DNA from: Lachnospiraceae bacterium
Lineage (GTDB): Bacteria > Bacillota > Clostridia > Lachnospirales > Lachnospiraceae
Direction of reading: 5' to 3'
Length of the DNA stretch: 14,144 nucleotides
NCBI GenBank assembly: GCA_900754855.1
Contig: CAAEEI010000038.1
Location: forward strand, 1-14,144
The notes under the pieces were generated by a model. The model had not been told where the DNA came from. It saw nothing but the letters and a program-made list of their open reading frames with translations, and searched no databases. The translations under genes were made by a program, and so were the position numbers. The first letter of the stretch is position 1. Each line of letters begins with the position of its first letter. Positions 1 through 8,193 of the stretch are shown here, piece after piece.

Positions 1-2290
1 CCTGTATATTTCCGGCCTGTGTATCCACCGTTTCCGGTGAAATATTTTTTCCATTTACTCTGGCAATCATGGAAAGACATCCGGCCAGAGACTCTCCGTC
101 TCCCCTGACCTTCTCAACCTGATCCATTCCGGCCACCATGGCATATTCGGCAAAAACACATTCCCATAAAACATGTTCTTCGCTGTCAATGACATTTCCT
201 CTCGCCTGCGTCGCCGCATTGACGGCTTCCGGCAGGTTCGTAAAGGATGCCTGTGTTTCTCCGTCTGCATATACATAGTATTGCTCGATATTTTCCCCGC
301 TTCTTTGCAAGGTTAACGAAACATTATCTTCGCTGGCTAAGATCTTTGCCAGCACCAGATCCGGTTTCACCTGAATATACACGTAATCCGGGAATTTAAA
401 ATAAAGCTGATCGCCATAAACATCCGAGTTTTTTGAAGCCAGCGTAATGGCGTCCTCCCGTTCTTCTTCTTTATAACGGATATAGTCTTTTTCTTCTGTA
501 CGGTTGAATCCTCTGGCTCCTTTTCGCCCAAAATCCATCTCCAGTACACTTCCGCTTATGCTGGTTTCCATGATATAGCGATCTTTTTTCTGATAATTTT
601 TCACCGGATTTCCATCAATATCCCTGATATAGATTTCTTTGATGGGGAACGTCACCGCCCCGCTGGTCGCACGACGCACATCGGCTTCTTCTGCCAGACC
701 ATAGATAAAATCATCATCCAAAAATCCTACGGAGCGGATTCTTTCATCATCTTCGCAGGAAAATGTTCTGGTTTCATTGCTTTCCAGATCAATCATCGCT
801 ATTTCTGTGTTTTTCCATAACTCCTGCTGCTTTTCTACGGCAATGATACTCTGATCTTTAGATGCCGTCAGACTTTCATTGACGATGCCGGATACCAGGA
901 TTTTATCTTCCTTTTCTTTTAAATCTACCTGATGGAGATCTCCTCCCAGAAGACAATAGAAGATTTCCTGCTGGTTCAGATAGGCCAGCTTTGCCACATC
1001 TTCTTTCATGGCGCTGTATGGCACGGAAGAAACCAGAAAAGCCAGTTCTTCATTGCAGCCGCTGTCTGCGTCATAACGCATGATCTGAATACCGTTTTCT
1101 CCTTCATGGCGGCCACGGCTGACATAACCATAAACGAGATAAATCATATTTCCTTTATCGTCCATGCGGAGAATCCGGATACCATGTTCATCCTGATCAT
1201 TGTGGATGTCCGCCAGATTTTCAGAGGTAAAGCTGTATACTCTGGACACGTCGGAGGCCTCATAGTCATAGTACCAGAGTTGTCCTCCCACCACAAAACA
1301 GAGACGGCGGCCTCCATCGGAAGAGAGGAATTGGACGTTTTCTTCATTTTGAATCCCCAGGCCCACATAATTGTTGGCCGGGTCAATCACCGCTTCATTA
1401 TAGTAAGCATCCATGTTCCGTTCATAGTCCAGAAGATACATTCTTTCTTTCGTATAGCGTAATTTGTACGTTTCCTTTACGTCATAATACTGCACAACGC
1501 CGCTGCTGATCTCGCTGGACAAAACCGTGTCCAGTTCTACAACCGCATAGGTCTCGTTGATTTCCCGGACTTTTATGGATGGCTGCGCCACTTCTTTCAC
1601 TTCCATATTGCCGAAAAAAACGGCGTCTGTGCTGGAATTGATATTCACATATTCCATCGATGTGTCTGCTGTCCCGCTGATCGGTTCAAGATAGGCGGCG
1701 ATTTTTTCCATTTTACTTTTATCAAAGAGGCTTTGATGAAAATCTTTGACGTATGTAAAATATTCATCCAGATTATATCCTGCGCCGTTTTGTACTTTTG
1801 TATAGAAGCTGACCCGGGTACTGTTATCCAACCGGACGGTCATTTTCAAATAATAGTTTTTTCCCTGTTTGAGATCGCTGGTAAACGTCATTGTGCCTGT
1901 CCGCACATGTTCTTCCTTATTCTCTTTTAACTGATTCAGCGTACCTTTTTCCAGAGGATGGCTTTCCTCTTTTTCAAAAAGGACGTACTGTATGGCGGTA
2001 ATGTCATAATCATAATTATGCAGTTTTAATTCCAGTGTTTTCGAGTGATCCACCACGGTAACCTGATTTCTCACCAGCGATAAATCTATATCTCCCCGGT
2101 AAGCGGACATTCGATTATAATCTCCTGTTTCCTGGGCAATCTCCATCACCGGATACGTGGCATTACTCAGTTCCACTACGGGATTTCCCTTTTCGGAAGC
2201 AATTTTATGATTAAAAAATACGAGTGCTCCTGCAAATACAATGGCACCAACCAAAACATACAGGATGGCCATTTTCATGGTTTCTTTCAT
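1..2290 (-). CDS. Membrane-anchored protein of unknown function, propeller-like repeats (3' end cut by window)
   Basis: I do not recognise a named family. The frame is open from ATG at 2290 to the window edge, 763 codons, so the C-terminus is missing. Residues about 7-27 form one hydrophobic helix with no lipobox cysteine, so the rest is probably outside the membrane, anchored by this segment. Residues about 310-530 contain repeated beta-rich stretches of the type LWYYDYE, IQIMRYD, LHQVDL and IAMIDLE, which suggests a beta-propeller-like sensor or scaffold (inference). The last visible part (residues about 730-750, around Cys738 in SLAGCLSMIARVNG) faintly resembles the start of a C39-like papain-fold domain, a weak guess. 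The start is supported by an AGGAAAGAGG ribosome binding site inside the end of the preceding methyltransferase gene, only 2 nt upstream, so the two are probably translationally coupled. Confidence 0.8.
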   Translation of the reverse strand, partial: MKETMKMAILYVLVGAIVFAGALVFFNHKIASEKGNPVVELSNATYPVMEIAQETGDYNRMSAYRGDIDLSLVRNQVTVVDHSKTLELKLHNYDYDITAIQYVLFEKEESHPLEKGTLNQLKENKEEHVRTGTMTFTSDLKQGKNYYLKMTVRLDNSTRVSFYTKVQNGAGYNLDEYFTYVKDFHQSLFDKSKMEKIAAYLEPISGTADTSMEYVNINSSTDAVFFGNMEVKEVAQPSIKVREINETYAVVELDTVLSSEISSGVVQYYDVKETYKLRYTKERMYLLDYERNMDAYYNEAVIDPANNYVGLGIQNEENVQFLSSDGGRRLCFVVGGQLWYYDYEASDVSRVYSFTSENLADIHNDQDEHGIRILRMDDKGNMIYLVYGYVSRGRHEGENGIQIMRYDADSGCNEELAFLVSSVPYSAMKEDVAKLAYLNQQEIFYCLLGGDLHQVDLKEKEDKILVSGIVNESLTASKDQSIIAVEKQQELWKNTEIAMIDLESNETRTFSCEDDERIRSVGFLDDDFIYGLAEEADVRRATSGAVTFPIKEIYIRDIDGNPVKNYQKKDRYIMETSISGSVLEMDFGRKGARGFNRTEEKDYIRYKEEEREDAITLASKNSDVYGDQLYFKFPDYVYIQVKPDLVLAKILASEDNVSLTLQRSGENIEQYYVYADGETQASFTNLPEAVNAATQARGNVIDSEEHVLWECVFAEYAMVAGMDQVEKVRGDGESLAGCLSMIARVNGKNISPETVDTQAGNIQ

Positions 2291-2292
2291 TT

Positions 2293-3468
2293 TTACTGAC
2301 CTCTTTCCTTTTCCAGAAGTGTTTTCAATGTCGGCGCAAAACCAAAGGAATCACAGAATTCTCTGGTCTTTTCCCATTTCTCCGGGGAGGGTTTCTTTCC
2401 TTTCACGGCTCGAATCAACAGATTTTTCGGCGTGTGTTCCATAGCAATAAACTCCAGAATCTGGGTCTCATATCCTATACTTTCCAGAAGGGAGGCCCTT
2501 ACCGCATCCGTGGCCATGGCTGCAAATCTCTCTTTTAAGATGCCATAACCGGTGACCGGAAACAGTTTTTCCGCTGATAGCTGCCCGTTCAGCTCATGCT
2601 GACAGCAGGGAACAGATAAAATGACCTCTGCGCCCCAGCGCACGGCTTTGTGGATGGCATAATCTGTGGCCGTATCACAGGCATGCAGGGTGATCACCAT
2701 ATCTACCTGGGATACTCCTTCAAATTCTTCGATGGATCCTTCATAAAACTTTAGTTTGTCATAACCATATTTTTGAGCGAGGCGACTGCAATGACGAATT
2801 ACATCTTTTTTCAGATCCAGTCCGATAATCCGGACGTCATATCCCTGTAATTCCCGCAGGTAATAATATACGGCAAAGGTGAGGTAGGATTTTCCGCAGC
2901 CAAAATCAAGAATGGTGATTTCTTTTCCTTTTTGCAGATGCGGAAGAATGTCTTCGATAAATTCAAGGAATCGATTAATCTGTCTGAACTTGTCATATTT
3001 CGTACGAACAATCTTCCCTTCTGCAGTCATCACTCCTAAATCCTGCAAAAAAGGCACCGGTTTCCCTTCCGGTAAAATATATTTTTTCGCCCGGTTATGC
3101 AGCAGTCTTTCTTTTTGCAGGGCAGATTGTTCTTTGTTTTTTTCCTTCTGCTTTTTTGTGATTTTCACTGCCGCTTTTCCCTTTTTATTCAGCAGCGCCG
3201 TACTGTCTTCGTTGATGGTCTGTATCTGTACCTGTTTATAGCGCGGCAGGATTTCTGCTATGCGCTCTCCCATGGTCTCCTTATCCAGATTTTCATGGAA
3301 TACCTGGGTCTTTGTATATTTTTCCATCTGAAAAATCAGTTGTTCTTTCACCAATATCGGGCGAACACTGTATTTTTTGATGTCTTCTGTTTTTCTTGGA
3401 TTACTGATTGTTATCTTCAATAAGTCTTCATTCAAATTTTCTTTTATCTTTTTTATTAAAAAATCCAT
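2293..3468 (-). CDS. Class I SAM-dependent methyltransferase, Methyltransf_32-like
   Basis: Predicted 391-residue cytoplasmic methyltransferase; substrate unknown. SAM-binding motif I is DFGCGKS (residues 188-194), the acidic ribose-binding position is in GLDLKK (Asp218), and the later motifs LHACDTATDYAI (261-272) and SVPCCQHE (285-292) are typical of the Methyltransf_32 group, which includes METTL25- and GSTCD-like eukaryotic proteins (family knowledge). The first about 150 residues are a lysine-rich extension with a basic stretch near residues 95-125, possibly for RNA contact (inference). The frame can be extended to a TTG at 3525, but I choose ATG 3468 because AAAGGA sits 7 nt upstream of it and nothing comparable precedes the TTG. 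The gene follows a promoter candidate at 3632-3660 and ends 2 nt before the next gene. Confidence 0.85.
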   Translation of the reverse strand: MDFLIKKIKENLNEDLLKITISNPRKTEDIKKYSVRPILVKEQLIFQMEKYTKTQVFHENLDKETMGERIAEILPRYKQVQIQTINEDSTALLNKKGKAAVKITKKQKEKNKEQSALQKERLLHNRAKKYILPEGKPVPFLQDLGVMTAEGKIVRTKYDKFRQINRFLEFIEDILPHLQKGKEITILDFGCGKSYLTFAVYYYLRELQGYDVRIIGLDLKKDVIRHCSRLAQKYGYDKLKFYEGSIEEFEGVSQVDMVITLHACDTATDYAIHKAVRWGAEVILSVPCCQHELNGQLSAEKLFPVTGYGILKERFAAMATDAVRASLLESIGYETQILEFIAMEHTPKNLLIRAVKGKKPSPEKWEKTREFCDSFGFAPTLKTLLEKERGQ

Positions 3469-3566
3469 CCGATTATCCTTTTTCCTGTGGGTCTTCTTTT
3501 CCAGCTTTTCGTTGTCTTTTTTCAAAGAAGATTCTGACGGTTTCCCGTATCCTAAAAATGTTGATT

Positions 3567-3595
3567 CCGCTGACCGGTTTCCCCAAAGTCAGCGG
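3567..3595. repeat. Perfect 8-bp inverted repeat (hairpin) in leader region
   Basis: CCGCTGAC at 3567-3574 and GTCAGCGG at 3588-3595 pair perfectly around a 13-nt loop. On the plus strand T-tracts begin 8 nt after the stem, and on the minus strand TTTTT follows 8 nt after it, so it is a loose terminator or attenuator shape in both directions. It lies between the promoter candidate and the methyltransferase start and would be in its 5' untranslated region. Confidence 0.5.
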
Positions 3596-3631
3596 CTGCT
3601 GTCTTTTTTGTTTTTATGGCTTCTTTGACCG

Positions 3632-3660
3632 ATTTTAACATGATTCCCGTCTCCATGCAA
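3632..3660 (-). promoter_or_regulatory. Sigma-A-type promoter candidate for the methyltransferase operon
   Basis: On the minus strand, TTGCAT (3655-3660) and TAAAAT (3632-3637) are separated by exactly 17 bp. It would give a 5' leader of about 155 nt before ATG 3468, containing the 3567-3595 hairpin. The match is judged by eye. Confidence 0.45.
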
Positions 3661-3708
3661 GACGGCCGCTTTTTTCGTGCATAACTGTAGTAAAATCGTC
3701 AAGAATCG

Positions 3709-4260
3709 TTAAGAAAGTGGAAATATTTTCTTTCTTCTGAAAAAACGCTGCCTGCGATAAGCCATATTCCAGCAAATCATCGTCAGGATCAGATGTTTTA
3801 ACGGAGTGTTTTCTCCTCTTTCTTCCGGTTCCTGATAATAGCAGTTTTTTCCCTGTGAACCATCGATTTTATTTTCCGTCGGATTACATTCGTAATAGCG
3901 GAGTTTTTCATAAACGGCTTTCATTATTTTTAAAAGGGCGTTTCGATCCGGATATTCCGCATACATGGAGCTTCCTTCAAACTCATACTGGTCAAGGATG
4001 GCATCGACGACCGCCCATATTTCTCTGGCCACCGCCGGCAGCATACGAACCATATATTCATAATCCTGCCAGTAGCTTTGTTCTTCCTGCTGAAGTTTTT
4101 CCGGCGGCAGCATGTTCTTTTCCGGTTTTTGCTGGTCCGGTACCTGTTCCGGTTCCGTATCCGGTCCGACCGCCTTTTCTTCTCCGGCTTCCTGACAGGC
4201 CATCATTTCTTTAAATCCCGGAAGCCAGTCAAATCCATAAGTATCATCCAGTTGACGCAA
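3709..4260 (-). CDS. Small uncharacterised protein, helical with basic C-terminus
   Basis: I do not recognise a named family; from memory the layout resembles small uncharacterised proteins common in Lachnospiraceae. There are 183 codons. Residues 1-20 carry an aromatic-rich YGFDWLPGF segment. Residues about 25-62 are a Pro/Glu/Gln-rich low-complexity linker. Residues 63-122 form a helical, aromatic region (YWQDYEYM, EYEF-like EGSSMYAEYPDR). The C-terminus (153-183) is hydrophobic and then strongly basic (YRRQRFFRRKK), suitable for contact with membrane or nucleic acid (inference). The start is a TTG at 4260 with AGGG 6-8 nt upstream; the frame is closed by a stop at 4294-4296, and a later in-frame ATG pair lies near 4206. 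It stands alone, about 160 bp from divIVA and 240 bp from the methyltransferase. Confidence 0.7.
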   Translation of the reverse strand: MRQLDDTYGFDWLPGFKEMMACQEAGEEKAVGPDTEPEQVPDQQKPEKNMLPPEKLQQEEQSYWQDYEYMVRMLPAVAREIWAVVDAILDQYEFEGSSMYAEYPDRNALLKIMKAVYEKLRYYECNPTENKIDGSQGKNCYYQEPEERGENTPLKHLILTMICWNMAYRRQRFFRRKKIFPLS

Positions 4261-4335
4261 AGCAATCCCTACTTTTCTACAGCTTCCCTTTACTTATATG
4301 CGCCTTCCGGCCGGGGGTTACTGGAATATAGAGAA

Positions 4336-4394
4336 GGGGACAATTGCATAATGCCATGATCTTCTCACCAATCATTCATCATGCAACAGTCCCC
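4336..4394. repeat. 14-bp imperfect inverted repeat with GGGGAC/GTCCCC ends; REP/MITE-like candidate
   Basis: Arms GGGGACAATTGCAT (4336-4349) and ATGCAACAGTCCCC (4381-4394) match at 12 of 14 positions and enclose 31 nt. The interior adds a CATGAT/ATCATG pairing. Similar GGGGAC...GTCCCC palindromes occur as dispersed REP-type elements in many bacteria (general knowledge). It fills much of the gap between divIVA and the next gene and could also end divIVA transcription, although no long T-run follows on the minus strand (TTCTCTAT). Confidence 0.55.
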
Positions 4395-4424
4395 ATACAA
4401 GACTCCTTCGTCAGCGGTTCTTCT

Positions 4425-5204
4425 TTATGACTGTTTTGCTTTTTCAATTAACGTTTCTGCCTCCGCAGTCAGTTCACTGAGTACGGTAACCATCTTACCT
4501 TTCTGCTGTACCAGATCTTCGTACTGTTGCTGAAGTTCTTCTTTTCTGGACTGGATACCCGCCAGCACTTCATTGGCCTGCACTTCTGCATCTTCGATAA
4601 TTTTATCGGCCTCTTTTCTGGCATTTTCCACAATGCTGTCTTCTTTGCCCTGAAGATCAGAAAGCTGTTTGCAAAGTAAATCTGCATTTCGGATATATTG
4701 TTCATAGGCTTCGTCTTTTGTCAGTGGCGCTGCCGCTGCCTGGGTGGCTGCTCTGCTTTCGGCTACCGCCGCTCTTCCTTCGGCCGCTGCCGCTTTTTTC
4801 TCTGCTTCCACAGCCCGTTCTTCGGCTTCTTCCACCTGTTTTGCCGCCTGAGCCAGTTGTTTTTCCATCTCTTTTACTTTATGGGTCAACATATTGATCT
4901 GTTCCCGAAGAGCGTCTTCATCAGCCTGTTCATCGATACCATCGGCTGTAATTTCCTCTGCGTCGATATTAAAATCTTCTGTCGCCGTCTCCGCTTCCTG
5001 TTCCATGCGGACAACTTCTTCATCCACAACGATAGGCTGTCCGTTTTTCAGGGCTTCGATCTGTCTGTCCTTTTCTTTTACGATGGCTTCTACTTCATCG
5101 CAGATCTTATCCAACTGAATATCCACCTCATCCTTGTCATAACCAAACATGGATGTTTTAAATACCAATTCTTCTACATATGTCAGTAATTCCTGTGCAT
5201 TCAT
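4425..5204 (-). CDS. DivIVA-domain coiled-coil protein
   Basis: 259 residues. The N-terminus (about 13-50) has the DivIVA/GpsB signature: FKTSMFGYDKDEVD at 15-28, then LDKICDEVEAIVKEKDRQIE, which in the family forms the membrane-curvature-binding head and first coiled coil. An acidic linker (60-100) precedes long coiled coils (98-157 and 180-259), with an Ala/Glu heptad block at 123-157. The family localises to division septa or poles and recruits cell-envelope proteins; the exact role here is unknown. The frame also allows a GTG at 5207, but ATG 5204 has the better spacing (GGGGGAG, 6 nt). It has its own promoter (5304-5331) behind the atp terminator, so it is a separate unit from the ATP synthase genes. 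Confidence 0.88.
   Translation of the reverse strand: MNAQELLTYVEELVFKTSMFGYDKDEVDIQLDKICDEVEAIVKEKDRQIEALKNGQPIVVDEEVVRMEQEAETATEDFNIDAEEITADGIDEQADEDALREQINMLTHKVKEMEKQLAQAAKQVEEAEERAVEAEKKAAAAEGRAAVAESRAATQAAAAPLTKDEAYEQYIRNADLLCKQLSDLQGKEDSIVENARKEADKIIEDAEVQANEVLAGIQSRKEELQQQYEDLVQQKGKMVTVLSELTAEAETLIEKAKQS
4750..4833. repeat. Imperfect 21-bp tandem repeat in the DivIVA-family gene
   Basis: About four 21-bp units start at 4750, 4771, 4792 and 4813, each beginning GCTCT, GCTTT or GCCCG-like and keeping a CTTCGGC-type core. They encode consecutive heptads (RAVEAEK, KAAAAEG, RAAVAES) of the coiled coil. The period equals seven codons, so DNA-level duplication and selection for heptads cannot be separated here. 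Confidence 0.55.
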
Positions 5205-5270
5205 CACTGGCTCCCCCTTTTTCCGGCCGGAATCTCATCTGTTCCCGCTCTTTGCTCATTTTTATATTCC

Positions 5271-5295
5271 TGAATACTCTGTTTTTTGAATACTC
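5271..5295. repeat. Two 9-bp direct repeats TGAATACTC just downstream of the divIVA promoter
   Basis: TGAATACTC occurs at 5271-5279 and again at 5287-5295, 16 bp start to start. The second copy overlaps the expected transcription start of the 5304-5331 promoter. It could be an operator pair or chance duplication. Confidence 0.4.
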
Positions 5296-5303
5296 CTTCT
5301 TTA

Positions 5304-5331
5304 ATTATAAGGATTCTGACGACTTTGTCCA
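5304..5331 (-). promoter_or_regulatory. Sigma-A-type promoter of the DivIVA-family gene
   Basis: On the minus strand, TGGACA (5326-5331) is followed after 16 bp by a perfect TATAAT (5304-5309). It lies between the atp terminator and the divIVA start, and gives a leader of about 90 nt. Confidence 0.75.
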
Positions 5332-5355
5332 GTTTTTTCACAGGAAAACAACAGG

Positions 5356-5392
5356 AAAAAGGTCATCGGAGTATAACTCTGATGACCTTTTT
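5356..5392 (-). terminator. Rho-independent terminator of the atp operon
   Basis: AAAAAGGTCATC (5356-5367) pairs with GATGACCTTTTT (5381-5392); the helix continues as GAG/CTC around a 5-nt loop, with one imperfect pair. In the minus direction the stem ends in a T5 run. It follows the atpC stop by about 95 nt. The A/T symmetry would let it work in both directions. Confidence 0.9.
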
Positions 5393-5485
5393 GCGTTCCT
5401 ATATCCATAATGTTCTGCCGCAATGACAGGATACGATTTTCCCTGCCGAAGCAAACGAAAAATGTCCCGGACAGGAAAACAGATT

Positions 5486-5890
5486 TTAATGCTGCGCGAC
5501 CTCCAGACGGATCAATGCCCGACGAAGCGCCAGTTCCGCTCTCACTAAATCAATGGTTCCTTCCTCGCCGCTGATTCTGCGCTCTGCCCGGATTTTCGCC
5601 TCTCTGGCTCTTTCCACATCAATGTTTTCCGGCCATTCTACTGCTTCAGCAAGAATCGTTACCTTTTTCTGCGTAATTTCCACAAAACCAGAAAGTAATG
5701 CGGCTGTTTTCTGACCTTCTGTCTCCGTAATGGTCAGTTTCCCCGGTGCGAGAATCTGCGTCATCGGAATATGATCCGCATAGACACCCACTTCTCCTTC
5801 TGTCGTAGTATACTCTGCCATCATGACATCGTCGGCATAAAAGATTTTATCCGGAGAGATAATTTCAAGTCTGAATAATTTTTCTGCCAT
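5486..5890 (-). CDS. atpC: F1Fo ATP synthase epsilon subunit
   Basis: 134 residues, the usual length. The N-terminal beta-sandwich (1-85) carries the family pattern LEIISPDKIFYADDV, GEVGVYADHIPMTQIL and SGFVEIT. The C-terminal helical hairpin (about 90-134, RAREAKIRAERR and ALRRALIRLEVAQ) is the part that in other bacteria inhibits ATP hydrolysis. It sits in the central stalk with gamma at the foot of F1. ATG at 5890 is preceded by AGGTG, and it begins 8 nt after the atpD stop. It is the last gene of the operon, followed by the terminator at 5356-5392. Confidence 0.97.
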   Translation of the reverse strand: MAEKLFRLEIISPDKIFYADDVMMAEYTTTEGEVGVYADHIPMTQILAPGKLTITETEGQKTAALLSGFVEITQKKVTILAEAVEWPENIDVERAREAKIRAERRISGEEGTIDLVRAELALRRALIRLEVAQH

Positions 5891-5898
5891 GAAATCAC

Positions 5899-7293
<1,395 letters not shown>

Positions 7294-7314
7294 TTTTTTA
7301 CTCCTTCTTCATCA

Positions 7315-8178
7315 TTAATTCAGAGCTTCCGCACCTGAAATAATCTCCGTTAATTCCTGAGTGATTGCCCCCTGCCTTGCCCGGTTATAAGCCAGAGACA
7401 AGGTGGAGATCATCTCTTCCGCATTGCTGGTTGCAGAGTCCATTGCCTGCATCCTCGCTCCATTTTCACTGGCTGCGGCTTCAATAAACGCACCATAAAT
7501 CGTGCTGCTGATATATTTTGGAATAATCATATCCAGAGACTCTTCCGCCTCCGGTTCATAGTTCATCGGAGCTTCTTTCTCTCCGGAATGATCTGCTTTT
7601 TCCTGTTCTTCTACTTCTACCGGGAGCAGTTTGACCAGTTTTGGAATATGCACCACAGTATTTTTAAAGGAGGTATAAGCCAGGTAGATCTCCCCGATCT
7701 CCCCTGCCGCATAAGCAGCCAGCACCCTTTGCGCCATGGCCGCCGCATCGGCAAACATCGGTTCGTTGATCACCTCGGAATTATCCTCTGCAATATGATA
7801 CCCTCTTCGAACAAAAGCCTCCACACCTTTTTTTCCAACACCATAGATCTCTACCTGCTCTTTTGGCATATCGCTGTCCGTCACCAACTTCACCACATTA
7901 TTGTTGTAGCCGCCGGCAAGACCACGATTGGAGGTCACAACCAGTACCGCTTTTTTCTCCGAGCCGTTAAAGGTCAGATACGGATGCTGAATGTTCCCGG
8001 ATTTTGATAAGATGGACTGAACGGTATCATACATTTTATCAAAATAAGGTTTGGAATTTTCTGCTCTTGTTCTGGCTCTCTGCAATTTAACGGTGGAAAC
8101 TAATTTCATGGCTTTGGTAATCTGCTGCGTACTCTGAATACTGTCTTTACGCCTCTTTATATCTCTCATTGACGCCAT
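7315..8178 (-). CDS. atpG: F1Fo ATP synthase gamma subunit
   Basis: 287 residues. The N-terminal helix (MASMRDIKRRKDSIQSTQQI, then TKAMKLVSTVKL) and the C-terminal helix (SNAEEMISTLSLAYNRARQ, then GAITQELTEI) are the two ends that form the rotating shaft inside the alpha3beta3 ring. The central Rossmann-like part includes LVVTSNRGLAGGYN. Residues about 195-220 are a charged, variable segment (EEQEKADHSGEKEAP) that differs among species. ATG at 8178 has GGTGA 7 nt upstream; an in-frame ATG three codons later is a possible alternative. The gap to atpA is 15 nt. Confidence 0.97.
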   Translation of the reverse strand: MASMRDIKRRKDSIQSTQQITKAMKLVSTVKLQRARTRAENSKPYFDKMYDTVQSILSKSGNIQHPYLTFNGSEKKAVLVVTSNRGLAGGYNNNVVKLVTDSDMPKEQVEIYGVGKKGVEAFVRRGYHIAEDNSEVINEPMFADAAAMAQRVLAAYAAGEIGEIYLAYTSFKNTVVHIPKLVKLLPVEVEEQEKADHSGEKEAPMNYEPEAEESLDMIIPKYISSTIYGAFIEAAASENGARMQAMDSATSNAEEMISTLSLAYNRARQGAITQELTEIISGAEALN

Positions 8179-8193
8179 ATCGTTTCACCATCC

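Noticed and set aside
932..1462. 176-codon plus-strand ORF
   Set aside because: It is antisense to the large membrane-anchored gene, has no family features, and the minus frame is open over 763 codons with sensible protein composition.
3469..3525. 19-codon upstream extension of the methyltransferase from a TTG
   Set aside because: No ribosome binding site precedes the TTG, while ATG 3468 has AAAGGA at ideal distance.
3647..3675. Plus-strand terminator-like hairpin CCGTC/GACGG followed by T6
   Set aside because: The stem is only 5 bp with a 9-nt loop, and no plus-strand gene is present to be terminated.
5158..5259. 33-codon ORF overlapping the divIVA start in another frame, with AGGA 8 nt before ATG
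   Set aside because: Weak ribosome binding site, no recognisable product, and overlap with a stronger start; an upstream regulatory ORF cannot be excluded but is not supported.
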